Shown: positions 54,255-63,452, counted from the first letter of the stretch. The stretch is 64,000 bases of DNA from Desulfomicrobium baculatum DSM 4028 (GCF_000023225.1 NC_013173.1:3660501-3724500); one strand, 5' to 3'. Translations and numbers: made by a program. The notes: generated by a model not told the origin, from the sequence alone.

Positions 54255-55280
54255 ATGATATTAAAACCTTTTGTCTCTGTTTTGATGGCAGTTAACAATG
54301 GCGAGTCTCATTTGCAGGAGAGTATAGATTCAATTTTAGGGCAATCCTTTAAAAATTTTGAATTTGTGATTATTGATGATGGGTCAAATGATTCAACATG
54401 GAAAATTCTCTGTTCATATGCAATTAGCGATCAACGAATAAAAATATTCCAGAATCATCAGAATTTAGGACTTGCTTCTTCTCTTAATAAAGGACTTGGG
54501 ATATCAAAAGCGCCTTATGTTGCGAGAATGGATGCTGATGATTGGTCTTTTCCAGATCGACTTGAGATTCAGTATGAGTTTATGAAAAATAACCTTGAAG
54601 TTGCTGTCTGTGGCGCATGGATTCAGGAATATGAATCAGGTGAAATATGGAGATATCCCGTAAATCATGCAGATATTGTCGCGAATCTGCTCTTTAATAA
54701 CGCAATTGCCCATCCTGTGGCTATGCTAAATATGTCACGTCTGAATACTATAGTTGACGGCTATGATGAAAGTTTAATCAGTTCTCAAGATTATTCTTTA
54801 TGGGAAAGAATTGTTTCAAATAATTCAGGGTTACTGGCTAATATTCCGCAGCCTCTTCTTCGTTATAGGACGTATCCACAAAATAAAAGGTCAATTTATA
54901 AATCAAAGCAATTAGAAAATGCTAATTCTGTCAGGTTGCGATTCATTCATCGACTTGGGATTGTTCCACGCGAAGATGAGTTGTTAAGTCACATTAAATT
55001 AGCAGGTATTTTGCCTATAGAAAAATATGATGAAGTCGTTGAGATTTCAATGTGGGCAGATAAGATTATTGACGCTAATAGAAATAATCGCCTGTTTTCT
55101 GTGCAGCATTTGTCGAATTATATCAGCTATTTGTGGTATGAGCTGTTTCGTAAATATAGTTATTTGTCTGTTTTAATGTCTTTTATGTTTTTAAAGTATA
55201 GTCCTGTCGGGTTTGGTTTTAGTGAGTTATGGTGTTTTTTTAAGATTTTATTATTCTATTTTATTTTTCCTAAAAAATAA
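54255..55280 (+). CDS. GT2-family glycosyltransferase
   Basis: 341 residues, strongly AT-rich. FVSVLMAVNNGESHLQESIDSILGQSF, IDDGSNDST and DADD at 93-96 give a complete GT-A family 2 core; the end is hydrophobic (LLFYFIFPKK), probably membrane-attached. The composition differs from the preceding genes, so it was probably acquired with the next one. No strong Shine-Dalgarno. Confidence 0.87.
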   Translation: MILKPFVSVLMAVNNGESHLQESIDSILGQSFKNFEFVIIDDGSNDSTWKILCSYAISDQRIKIFQNHQNLGLASSLNKGLGISKAPYVARMDADDWSFPDRLEIQYEFMKNNLEVAVCGAWIQEYESGEIWRYPVNHADIVANLLFNNAIAHPVAMLNMSRLNTIVDGYDESLISSQDYSLWERIVSNNSGLLANIPQPLLRYRTYPQNKRSIYKSKQLENANSVRLRFIHRLGIVPREDELLSHIKLAGILPIEKYDEVVEISMWADKIIDANRNNRLFSVQHLSNYISYLWYELFRKYSYLSVLMSFMFLKYSPVGFGFSELWCFFKILLFYFIFPKK

Positions 55281-55346
55281 TTATTCTCGTCTTTGTGTTG
55301 TTTAGTTCATATTATCTGTATATGCTTTCTGTAATAAGTGGTTAAA

Positions 55347-56270
55347 ATGATCGATCTCACAATTGTTATTTGTACGTACAATCGTGCTTTTTTTCTAGAA
55401 AAATGTTTAAACTCACTTTTAGAACAGACACAGCCATCAGTAAAATTTTCTCTTATTGTGGTTAATAATAATTCGACAGATTCAACTTGTCATATCATTT
55501 CTTCTTTCGCAACAAAGTTCTCTAATTTTATGTTTCTTTTCGCTGCTACTCAGGGGTTAAGTCATGCCAGAAATGCAGCTCTGGGTATAGTAAAAACTAA
55601 GTGGGTAGCTTTTTTAGATGATGACGCAGTTGCAAAGAAAAATTGGGTCGATGTTATTTTTAGTACAATCAAGAACGATGACTTTGATGTTTTTGGTGGA
55701 GTTTACACTGCATGGCATGTTTTGAGAGAGCGTCCGCAGTGGTTTATAGAGTCTTGGGAGTCTAATATTGGTGTTGCGAAAGAGTATTCACGTTTGTTTG
55801 GTGGATATCCTTCGGGAGGGAATTGCGTTTATAAGACTGATCTTGTTCGAGAGCATGGCGGTTTTCCAGTTGGTCTTGGCATGTCCGGGAAGAAGGTTGC
55901 CTATGGTGAAGAAACCAAGCTTATCGATAAAATCAGAAGAAATGGGGGTCGCGTAGGCTTTGTGCCAGCAATGATTATTAATCATTGTGTATTAGAGCAT
56001 AAGTATTCATTGGCGTGGCGTATTAAGCGTAAGTTTGCTTTAGGTCGTGACGAGTTTTATATTTGGCCTGGATGCAAATTTAAAAAAATGTTGAAAGCTG
56101 GCTCATGTCTTGTGTTTCATGCTTTCATTACTCCTTGGAAAAGTTTTTTTAAATTTTTCTGGTTGTCTAATTATTATTGGCAAAATATGATTTTGGATAT
56201 ATTTGAGCCATTAGCTTACTGTTGTGGAAATATATTTGGCTTATGTATAAAGACTGATTGTTTTGACTAA
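55347..56270 (+). CDS. GT2-family glycosyltransferase
   Basis: 307 residues. IVICTYNRAFFLEKCLNSLL, VVNNNSTDST and DDD at 91-93, then GGNCVYKTDLVREHGGF and a GEETKL box typical of the family's catalytic Glu. A GTG 3 codons upstream is an alternative start. It is as AT-rich as its neighbour, with several T7 and A7 runs. The two GT2 genes appear to be a foreign pair between GC-richer genes. Confidence 0.86.
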   Translation: MIDLTIVICTYNRAFFLEKCLNSLLEQTQPSVKFSLIVVNNNSTDSTCHIISSFATKFSNFMFLFAATQGLSHARNAALGIVKTKWVAFLDDDAVAKKNWVDVIFSTIKNDDFDVFGGVYTAWHVLRERPQWFIESWESNIGVAKEYSRLFGGYPSGGNCVYKTDLVREHGGFPVGLGMSGKKVAYGEETKLIDKIRRNGGRVGFVPAMIINHCVLEHKYSLAWRIKRKFALGRDEFYIWPGCKFKKMLKAGSCLVFHAFITPWKSFFKFFWLSNYYWQNMILDIFEPLAYCCGNIFGLCIKTDCFD

Positions 56271-56383
56271 GTATCATTATGCGTTTATTTCTTTTTTTAA
56301 TGCGATAAAGTTGTTTGTGTATTTGTTAATATATATTTATAAAAAAAAGAATTTTCTAGTGATACAAGTTTAGTAATAATTTT

Positions 56384-57340
56384 ATGTCGTATTTATACAA
56401 CCTAGCCCCCGTGGCCCTCTTCGCCTACGCCCGTCCCGAGCACACGCGAAAGACCGTGGAAGCCCTGGCCGCCAATGAGCTGGCCGCCGAGACTGATCTT
56501 ATCATTTATTCGGACGCCGCGCGCGGGCCGATGGATGTTCCTGCAGTGCAAGCCGTGCGAAATTATCTGAAAACCATTGGCGGCTTCCGCTCTGTGACGG
56601 TCCACGAGCGAGAACGCAATTTTGGTTTGGCAGATTCCATTGTGGATGGCGTGACCGCAACGGTGAACAACTGTGGCAAGGTCATCGTAGTTGAAGACGA
56701 CTTGATCACCTCACTGTGCTTCCTGCGATACATGAACAATGCTTTGCACATTTATCAAAACGAAGAGTGCGTCATGCATGTGGCGGCACATATGTTTAAT
56801 ATAGACCCAGAAGGACTGCCAGACTGTTTCTTTTTACCTCCAGCTTCATGCTGGGGTTGGGGGACTTGGGCTCGATCATGGCGTCATTTCAGCTGTGATA
56901 GCTCGCATTACATAGAGAATTTTAAGCCAGAAGATATTCGCAGGTTTAATTTAGATGACTCGTATGACTATTGGAGTCAAGTTCTCAATAATCATTGCGG
57001 TAGGATGAAAACTTGGGCTGTATTCTGGTATGCCTCTGTTTTCGCCAATGATGGCCTCTGTCTTCATCCCCGTACCAGTCTGGTTAGGAATATTGGTTTC
57101 GATGGAAGTGGAACGAACTGCGGCACGAATGATATGTTAGATTTTCCCCTCGCTACGAGACTGGTCCTAGATTTTCCGAGCCAGCTTGAAGTTAATACCC
57201 TTGGGCTTTCGCGTTACGAAAGCTATTTACGGAAAAGGCTTAAAGGGTGCCCCTCAACAGTACCGAGTTTGCTTACAGGAAGGCTACGGAGGTGGCTTGT
57301 CTCGCTTCAGACTTGGGTCAAACGTTTGGTTGGCTGCTGA
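56384..57340 (+). CDS. Glycosyltransferase with GnT-I-like core
   Basis: 318 residues. VALFAYARPEHTRKTVEALAAN starts the fold, EDD at 104-106 in VIVVEDDLITS matches the metal-binding motif of MGAT1 (GnT-I)-type enzymes, and PPASCWGWGTWARSW is seen in bacterial homologues near polysaccharide genes. It would transfer a sugar with inversion; the donor is unknown. The gene is GC-rich at the start and AT-richer toward the end. An IS element is inserted 24 bases after its stop. Confidence 0.8.
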   Translation: MSYLYNLAPVALFAYARPEHTRKTVEALAANELAAETDLIIYSDAARGPMDVPAVQAVRNYLKTIGGFRSVTVHERERNFGLADSIVDGVTATVNNCGKVIVVEDDLITSLCFLRYMNNALHIYQNEECVMHVAAHMFNIDPEGLPDCFFLPPASCWGWGTWARSWRHFSCDSSHYIENFKPEDIRRFNLDDSYDYWSQVLNNHCGRMKTWAVFWYASVFANDGLCLHPRTSLVRNIGFDGSGTNCGTNDMLDFPLATRLVLDFPSQLEVNTLGLSRYESYLRKRLKGCPSTVPSLLTGRLRRWLVSLQTWVKRLVGC

Positions 57341-57356
57341 TTTTATGCAATATTTT

Positions 57357-57364
57357 AAATAATT
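57357..57364 (+). repeat. 8-bp target-site duplication, left copy
   Basis: AAATAATT directly before the left inverted repeat of the ISL3-like unit. The same octamer directly follows the outer right inverted repeat (59572-59579). Confidence 0.85.
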
Positions 57365-57390
57365 GGTCCTTCCGGAATTGCTGTGGGTAA
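57365..57390 (+). repeat. Left terminal inverted repeat (ISL3-like)
   Basis: GGTCCTTCCGGAA then TTGC then TGTGGGTAA. The right ends read the same on the minus strand except for three bases in the centre. Confidence 0.85.
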
Positions 57391-57426
57391 ATGACTTGGT
57401 TAGGAGTCTTCTCACGGAGGACGCCG

Positions 57427-58349
57427 ATGAGAGACACCGAACTTTACGCGCAGATTCTTGGAGTCAAAGCCCCTTGGTTTGTTGATAAGGTTGATCTGAA
57501 AGTATCCGAGAATAGTGTTGATATTTGGTTAGACCATGGCCCAGGGGAGCGTTGGCCCTGCCCAAAATGCGGCAAGCTTCTGTCCTGCCGGGACCATGCT
57601 CTCGGCGCTTGCTGAAACTCACATGGGATGAGGTTTGGGGCGTAATGGAGCGAGCTGTTCGACGAGGCCTTTCACGCAAGGAGGCCCGGCCGATTCACTA
57701 TCTCGGAGTGGACGAGAAAGAATTCCGCAAAGGGCACTCCTACATGACCATCGTCTGCGACCTTATGCGCAGCACGGTCGAGCATGTTTCCGAAGAGCGG
57801 AAGAAGAGCAGCCTGGATGAGTATTACCGCAGGCTCTCACCAGGCCAACTGGAATCCATAAGGGCCATCGCGATAGATATGTGGGGATTCATATTTCACG
57901 GCGACCATGGCGCATGTGCCGGATGCCGGAGCCAAAATCGTCCATGACAGATTTCATGTCATGAAACACCTGAATAAAGCCGTGGATAAAGTGCGCAAGC
58001 AAGAACATAAGGCCCTGATGGCTCAGGGCGACGAAATCCTCAAAGGGACCAAGTACCTTTGGCTGTTTCGCCCCGAGAACTTGCCTGCCAAGCATCAGCC
58101 GACATTTGACGTCCTCAAGGTCAGCACTCTCAAGGTGGCCAAAGCGTGGGCCATGAGAGAAAACTTGCAGTTGTTGTGGGGCTACATGTCTCCTGGATGG
58201 GGACGGAGATTCTTCAAGCGCTGGATAAAATGGATTGATCGTTCCGGCTTGGAACCAATGAAGCGTGTGGGTACAGCTACAAGGGTCATTTCAAGACGGC
58301 GATCTATTTTTTCTGCGGCGGACTCGATCTGTACCCGAGGTCAGTTTGA
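57427..58349 (+). pseudogene. ISL3-family transposase, internally deleted and frameshifted
   Basis: The start is good (GGAGG 6 bases before ATG, MRDTELYAQILGVKAPWF) with the zinc finger CPKCGK. The frame then breaks after CRDHA, resuming in another frame with LLKLTWDEVWGVMERAVRRG; about 70 residues usual in the family are missing. A single extra base near 57884 shifts the frame again between DMW and the SYFTATMAHVPDAGAKIVHDRFHVMKHLNKAVDK block. A second deletion of about 40 residues joins MKRV to GYSYKGHFKTAIYFFCGGLDLYP. The enzyme cannot be functional. It retains catalytic-region pieces, and marks an old insertion. Confidence 0.9.
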
Positions 58350-58380
58350 ACACGTTACCCACAGAGTTTCCGGAAGGACC
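58309..58380 (+). repeat. ISL3 right-end copy 1 (direct repeat)
   Basis: 72 bases, including the last transposase codons and the right inverted repeat. It matches 59500-59571 at 68 of 72 positions in the same orientation, on the other side of the acyltransferase gene. Confidence 0.9.
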
Positions 58381-58426
58381 ATAATGTTAAGCATCTTGCA
58401 GATCGATGACTAAAGGAGGGGTAGTT

Positions 58427-59393
58427 TTGAGGATAGCTTATCTCGATTCTATAAAGGGCGTCGCTATTTTGATGGTGATAGCGATACATTGCATACATCG
58501 ATTTGAGATAGGCGCTGCGGCTTCTGTAATTGATGCGCTGGCACGGCCTGCGGTTGGCGTTTTTTTGTTCATTTCAGGGTATCTTTTTTCGCTTCGCGAT
58601 GTCGACTTTAAAAAAAGAATACTCCGACTTTTTCCCGCGTACCTGTTTTTTACCGCTATTTTTTTGTATAAAAATAGCAGTTCTTTAGATTTTATTCAAA
58701 TGCTTGAAGGGTTTTTTTTTTGGATATGGTATATACTACTACATATTTGTTTTGGTTGTTATAGAAGCTTTTTTTTTCATAATACAAAAAACGCACCCAA
58801 AAATTGTCACCGATAATAAGCGTTTGTTCATTTTTATTTCTGCGCTGCTTGCTTTTTTTTCTATTATTGCGTTGCATTTTTTAAAAGATATAAGCTCGGG
58901 ACTTGGTGTTGAGTATTCGTTCTTCTACTACAGAAATGTTTTTTTATGGTCGCTATACTGGGTACTTGGATTCAGTTCGAGCGTATTTATAGACAATTTG
59001 TCTCGCGTAAATTTCGTTTTGATTTTTTTATTTTATATCGCATTAACAACGTGCATGCTCGCTATTAAGAGTTTTTTTCCTGAGTATTATTCTTCATATA
59101 ACTCATTTCCGCAGGTCTTTTACACTATTGGAACAATTCTGTTATTTTTTAAAATAAAACCGAAAATTAAGGTGTTGTGCTGGCTTGGGAAAAAGTCTTA
59201 TGGAATATATCTTTCTCACATCTTGCTTGTTCACACTTTCATTAAGCCACTAAGTAGCATATCAGAAAGTAGCCAATGGATAAAATTTTTAATACTATAT
59301 TTTTCAGTGATTATTTTCAGTTCTGTCTTTGTTTTTGTTTCTGAGAAAATTTTCAGAAAAAAATCTTTTTATATTAGCGGGACAGTGTCGTAA
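58427..59393 (+). pseudogene. Acyltransferase 3-family gene, frameshifted at or near a T10 tract
   Basis: The first part (RIAYLDSIKGVAILMVIAIHCIHRFE, PAVGVFLFISGYLFS) is the start of an integral-membrane acyltransferase 3 (OafA/WecH-like), which O-acetylates sugars. It begins at TTG, 6 bases after GGAGGGG. The frame closes at 58816, while the matching remainder (IEAFFFIIQKTHPKIVTDNKR ... WLGKKSYGIYLSHILLVH) runs in another frame to 59393. One fewer base would join them. The T10 tract at 58712-58721 is the best site, with a T9 at 58769-58777 also in the overlap. It may be a phase-variable gene in its off state, or a decayed gene. Confidence 0.8.
58712..58721 (+). repeat. T10 homopolymer in the acyltransferase gene
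   Basis: Ten consecutive T residues in the zone where the reading frame changes. With nine Ts the two parts of the gene would be in the same frame. Confidence 0.9.
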
Positions 59394-59499
59394 AAGTCAA
59401 GTGCTTGTTTTTAAATATTTTAAATGCAGGGTTGAAGTGCGAGAATTTTTGCAAAATAGTAACGCAAATATCTGGCAGGATATTTAGTTGTCTTAGAAT

Positions 59500-59571
59500 T
59501 TTTCTGCGGCGGACTCGGTCTGTACCAGAGGTCAGTTTGAACGCGTTACCCACAGAGTTTCCGGAAGAACC
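59500..59571 (+). repeat. ISL3 right-end copy 2 (direct repeat)
   Basis: Second copy of the IS right end, 4 differences in 72 bases from copy 1, ending in the outer inverted repeat that touches the target duplication. Confidence 0.9.
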
Positions 59572-59579
59572 AAATAATT
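59572..59579 (+). repeat. 8-bp target-site duplication, right copy
   Basis: AAATAATT directly after the outer right inverted repeat, identical to 57357-57364. Confidence 0.85.
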
Positions 59580-59596
59580 TAACGTTTGAAAATGCT

Positions 59597-60205
59597 ATGT
59601 TGAAAACTGTAAGGATGATAATTAGGCGATTGCGGGCCAAAGCGAAAATAATACCAGCAAAGCCCGAAGGGTCGATATTGACCATCGATGAAACGGCTTG
59701 TGTTAATCAGGGCGGAATTTGCCTTTCAAAAGATTCTATGCTCCACATCGGCGACAGATCAATCGTGGAAGGGCGTGTTATTTTCGAACGACCGGGTGGC
59801 ATTGTAAGGATAGGGAGCCGCACATTCATTGGATGTTCTACCATCATCTGCGCAACACGTATCGACATCGGGGATGATGTGCTGGTGTCGTTCGGTGTCA
59901 CCATCGTGGACCATGACTCCCATTCCATCTCTTTTGAAGAGAGAAAGGACGATGTTGTAATGTGGCTGGAAGGGAAGAAGGACTGGATGCATGTCAAATC
60001 AAATCCGGTGTGCGTAAAGGATAAGGCCTGGATAGGTATGCATGCCATTATCCTTGAAGGCGTGACTATCGGTGAAGGCGCGGTGGTGGGTGCGGGTTCG
60101 GTTGTCACAAGGGATGTGCCAGCCTACACACTTGTCGCAGGCAATCCCGCTCGCCCAATCAAATCCTTGAATTTACCAGATCGTTCTAGTCTGAGGAGCG
60201 TGTGA
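59597..60205 (+). CDS. Hexapeptide-repeat (LbH) acyltransferase
   Basis: 202 residues. Hexapeptide repeats run from about residue 50 to the end (IGDRSIVEGRVIF, IGSRTFIGCSTIICATRIDIGDDVLVSFGVTIVDHDSHS, IGEGAVVGAGSVVTRDVPAYTLVAGNPAR), with the HDSHS catalytic His. It belongs to the WbbJ/maltose-O-acetyltransferase group and probably acetylates a glycan sugar. The open frame extends left into IS sequence, which is not part of the gene. Before the IS insertion it lay only a few dozen bases downstream of the GnT-I-like gene. The start codon has no good Shine-Dalgarno. Confidence 0.85.
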   Translation: MLKTVRMIIRRLRAKAKIIPAKPEGSILTIDETACVNQGGICLSKDSMLHIGDRSIVEGRVIFERPGGIVRIGSRTFIGCSTIICATRIDIGDDVLVSFGVTIVDHDSHSISFEERKDDVVMWLEGKKDWMHVKSNPVCVKDKAWIGMHAIILEGVTIGEGAVVGAGSVVTRDVPAYTLVAGNPARPIKSLNLPDRSSLRSV

Positions 60206-61020
60206 CGTTGACCCGAGAGACAATAACTTGGGAACAGGCTGTGGGTTGGCTCCGCGCCCAGCCAAACCAAGCTGCGCTAGTCAGAGCCTGTTATTTCGAC
60301 GACCCTCTCGTCGATGCTGCCAGGCGCTTCCATGAGAGTCTCGAGTGGCGAGCCGTGCGTGACTTCCTGCCCGCATCCTGTGGGATGGCACTCGATGTTG
60401 GTGCGGGGCGAGGTATCGCATCCTTTGCCCTTGCCGCTGATGGTTGGCGCGTGACGGCTCTTGAACCGGACCCGAGTCGACTTGTTGGTGCTGGCGCTAT
60501 CCGGGAATTAGCGAGTCAGGCAGCCGTGAACATCACTGTTGTCGAGGAGTGGGGCGAAAAACTGCCGTTCGAAGATGGCAGCTTTGACCTCATCCATGCC
60601 CGTCAGGTGCTCCATCATGCCCGCGACCTTGAAGCTTTGTGCCAGGAACTGACCCGCGTGCTCAAGCCCAAGGGCATGCTTATCGCAACGCGCGAGCATG
60701 TCATTGACAAACCAGAGGACTTGCCGGTTTTTCTTGACTCCCATCCTCTACACCACCTTTATGGGGGAGAAAATGCGTACACGCGGAAGCGCTACCTCGG
60801 AGCCTTTGAAGACGCTGGCTTGCGCATGCGTCATGTACTTTCTCCATGGGAGACTCCTGTCAACTATTTTCCGATGACCGAACTGGATGTCCGCCGTGCT
60901 GTGAGTAATAAACTGCGCTTTCCTTTTCCAGCACTGCTGCCAGCAGCGTTGATTTGCTGGGTTAGCAAGCGTCTGAGATCGCCCGGCAGGTTGTATTCGT
61001 TCGTTGGGGTTAAACTGTAG
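60202..61020 (+). CDS. Class I SAM methyltransferase
   Basis: 272 residues starting at GTG, which overlaps the acyltransferase stop (GTGA) and follows GAGGAG. Motif I LDVGAGRG at 64-71, ALEPD at strand 2, and FDLIHARQVLHHARDLEALCQELTRVLKPKG place it in Methyltransf_11. The enzyme probably methylates a sugar, coupled with acylation by its neighbour. About 130 bases without a gene follow. Confidence 0.83.
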   Translation: MTLTRETITWEQAVGWLRAQPNQAALVRACYFDDPLVDAARRFHESLEWRAVRDFLPASCGMALDVGAGRGIASFALAADGWRVTALEPDPSRLVGAGAIRELASQAAVNITVVEEWGEKLPFEDGSFDLIHARQVLHHARDLEALCQELTRVLKPKGMLIATREHVIDKPEDLPVFLDSHPLHHLYGGENAYTRKRYLGAFEDAGLRMRHVLSPWETPVNYFPMTELDVRRAVSNKLRFPFPALLPAALICWVSKRLRSPGRLYSFVGVKL

Positions 61021-61154
61021 TAAATAGCTGCTGCCTGTTGCCCGCGAGTGATCAGGTTGCACTCTTGTCTCGGGCTTGAGCCAGATGTTTCTAGCGCCTG
61101 AACGCGATTATCATCTTCGATTAATTTGGGCCATTTCTAGGTAGGTAGAATTGC

Positions 61155-62087
61155 ATGACTAAACGCGTTTTTGTCACAGGGGCAGCTGGTTTCATTGGTA
61201 GCAATACTGTGCGTACACTGGCCGAATCGGGCTGGACTGTCGTGGGGATTGGCCTTGGCGGACAGGAAGAAGCAAAGCACCTACGTGAACTTGGCCTGCA
61301 CGCTTGGTTTGAAACGTCTGTTACGCTCGATGCACTTTGGCGCGTAGAGAGCGAGGCCGGAAGCCCAGATGCGATCATACATTGTGCCGGAAGCGGCTCA
61401 GTCGCCTATTCCATGACGCAGCCCAGGCAGGATTTTCTTGGAAATGTGAATACAACGCTAGATATTTTGGAGTTTGTTCGGCAATCCTCTGGGCGCATTG
61501 CCGTGGTTGTGCCTTCGAGTGCCGCTGTATACGGCGTTGTACATCAACTTCCCATATCAGAGGACGCTCCTTTACACCCAATTTCTCCTTATGGAACGCA
61601 CAAAATTGTAATGGAAATGTTGTGCAAATCCTACGCGAAACAATGGGGTATTCCTGTTTGCGTGGTTCGTCTTTTTTCCGTTTATGGGGCAGGATTACGC
61701 AAGCAGCTTCTTTGGGACGCCTGTTGCAAGGCTACGGCAGGAACATTCAGCTTTTTTGGTACAGGTGCAGAAATTCGCGATTGGCTGCACGTGCGAGATG
61801 CCGCACGGCTTTTGGCAGACGCCATTAATTTTTCTTCTCCCGATTGCCCTGTGCTCAATGGCGGCTCCGGACGAGGGATTAGCATTCGCGAAATTCTGAC
61901 AACTGTAGGTAATCTTTGGAACCCGAAGGTAACTCCCACGTTTTCTGGCGAGGCCAGAAGTGGAGATCCGGCTCATTATATCGCAGATGTGTCACGCCTC
62001 AATGCTCGAGGCTACGTGCCTTCCGTGATTCTAGATCAGGGACTTGCGGAATATGTTGAATGGTTCCGAGCAGAGGTGGGCGCATGA
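61155..62087 (+). CDS. NAD-dependent sugar epimerase/dehydratase (SDR)
   Basis: 310 residues, extended SDR. GAAGFIG at 9-15 and the catalytic Y146/K150 (YGTHK) are intact, with PSSAAVYG as the Ser/Thr site. It belongs to the nucleotide-sugar epimerase group (GalE/RmlB/Gmd-like), but the specific reaction cannot be read from sequence; a 4-epimerase or reductase is likeliest. It overlaps the next glycosyltransferase by 4 bases, so it may make that enzyme's donor. Confidence 0.85.
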   Translation: MTKRVFVTGAAGFIGSNTVRTLAESGWTVVGIGLGGQEEAKHLRELGLHAWFETSVTLDALWRVESEAGSPDAIIHCAGSGSVAYSMTQPRQDFLGNVNTTLDILEFVRQSSGRIAVVVPSSAAVYGVVHQLPISEDAPLHPISPYGTHKIVMEMLCKSYAKQWGIPVCVVRLFSVYGAGLRKQLLWDACCKATAGTFSFFGTGAEIRDWLHVRDAARLLADAINFSSPDCPVLNGGSGRGISIREILTTVGNLWNPKVTPTFSGEARSGDPAHYIADVSRLNARGYVPSVILDQGLAEYVEWFRAEVGA

Positions 62088-63265
62088 TCCGAGTTGCTTG
62101 GCAAGTGCCAAACTCACCGGAATGGGTTGGTGGCCTGAATTATTTCATAAATTTGGCCAATGCTATTTTTGCTGTTCCTGATCGCGGCATTGAGCCAGTA
62201 CTGCTCGGTGGAACAAAAGGGCTACCTGAGCCGCTGTGTTCGTGCACTGGGCTTGCGTATCCCGGAATTCCTGTGGGGCGCTGGAACCCGTGGCGCATCA
62301 TGGATGGCCTACATCGACGATGGTTCGACAGTGGCGGGGCACTTGCAAGACATTTGAAACAGCACAACATTGGCCTTCTTTCGCACGGACAAATTCTTGG
62401 ACGGCGTTCACCTGTGCCGGCCATGTGTTGGATACCAGATTTTCAGCATGTTCACCTGCCGTCGTTCTTTACCGAAAATGATATTGCCCAACGAAACAAA
62501 ACGCATGCAGACATCGCCGCGCGGGCTCAAGCCGTGGTGTTGAGCAGTGAGGATGCTCGGCAGGATTTTCTTGCCAGGTATCCCATTGCTGCCGATAAAA
62601 CTTATGTATTACGCTTTGTCGCGACAATGCCTGAATTTCAGAGCATGCCAGAACTTTCGGACGTGCTGGAGCGTTACGGCATCCATGAGCCTTACTTCCA
62701 TATCCCCAATCAGCTTTGGGCGCACAAAAACCACAACGTTGTCGTTGAGGCCCTCAAGATATTGTTATCAAGAGGGCGTTGTCCGCTAGTTGTCAGCACA
62801 GGGCAAACCAATGACTATCGAAATACTACCTTTTTCACAAAACTCAAAGAACAGGTTGACGCTTACGGGCTTGAAGACCGCTTTCGTTTTCTTGGGCTCA
62901 CACCGTTCGCGGACATGTCCATGCTGATGCGCGGTGCTCTGGCCATGATCAACCCTTCATTGTTTGAAGGCTGGAGCACCACGGTTGAAGAAGCGAAAAG
63001 CTTTGGCAAGCGCCTGCTTTTGTCAAATATTGGGGTGCACCGGGAGCAAAACCCGGAACGAGGCTTGTTCTTTGATCCGCACAGCCCTGAAGAGCTTGCC
63101 GAAGCCATGATGAGCGTTGTCGATGGTTACAACTCTGAAGATGAACGTGTTCATGCTGAAAAGGCAAGAAACCAGCTTCAAGGGCGTATTGTTGCCTTTG
63201 GAAAGGTTTATCAAGATATCGTTTTGAAGGTGACCCAGGCCCAAATTGGCAAATTAATGAAATAG
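62084..63265 (+). CDS. GT4-type glycosyltransferase, last gene of the locus
   Basis: 393 residues. VAWQVPNSPEWVGGLNYFINLANAI at the N-terminus, the linker MCWIPDFQHVHLPSFF seen in mannosyltransferase-like GT4, IPNQLWAHKNHNVVVEALKIL, and INPSLFEGWSTTVEEAKSFGKRLLLSN near 287-312 with the conserved Glu. It is coupled to the epimerase gene by ATGA. This is the last glycan gene; the following 118 bases hold no gene before an IS3-family element. Confidence 0.87.
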   Translation: MIRVAWQVPNSPEWVGGLNYFINLANAIFAVPDRGIEPVLLGGTKGLPEPLCSCTGLAYPGIPVGRWNPWRIMDGLHRRWFDSGGALARHLKQHNIGLLSHGQILGRRSPVPAMCWIPDFQHVHLPSFFTENDIAQRNKTHADIAARAQAVVLSSEDARQDFLARYPIAADKTYVLRFVATMPEFQSMPELSDVLERYGIHEPYFHIPNQLWAHKNHNVVVEALKILLSRGRCPLVVSTGQTNDYRNTTFFTKLKEQVDAYGLEDRFRFLGLTPFADMSMLMRGALAMINPSLFEGWSTTVEEAKSFGKRLLLSNIGVHREQNPERGLFFDPHSPEELAEAMMSVVDGYNSEDERVHAEKARNQLQGRIVAFGKVYQDIVLKVTQAQIGKLMK

Positions 63266-63452
63266 GACGTGGGATAATTGAGAATGATTTTCATCGGCGC
63301 ATCGTTTGAAGCTGATTCGATGTCTCAGTGTGTGAGGCCCAAGTATTGCTAAATTTGTGACTCTGGTATGGTATTCACGTCTTTGACCTGCCCGGCACTT
63401 TTCAGACCAGTCGAAACTTGAGATAGGTTCCCCCTCAACCACGAGGGAACTG

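Larger units (their letters stand above)
57365..59571 (+). mobile_element. ISL3-derived unit carrying an acyltransferase gene
   Basis: The left inverted repeat (57365-57390) pairs, 23 of 26 bases, with a right repeat at 58355-58380 that closes a 1016-bp defective ISL3 copy. A second copy of the right end (59546-59571) lies after the acyltransferase gene. The 8-bp duplication AAATAATT, of ISL3-family length, brackets the left end and the outer right end, not the inner one. The whole 2.2-kb block therefore appears to have been the inserted unit, with the acyltransferase as passenger. Confidence 0.8.

Noticed and set aside
59405-59596. N-terminal extension of the hexapeptide acyltransferase
   Set aside because: This part is encoded by IS right-end sequence and AT-rich spacer, so the frame is open by chance.
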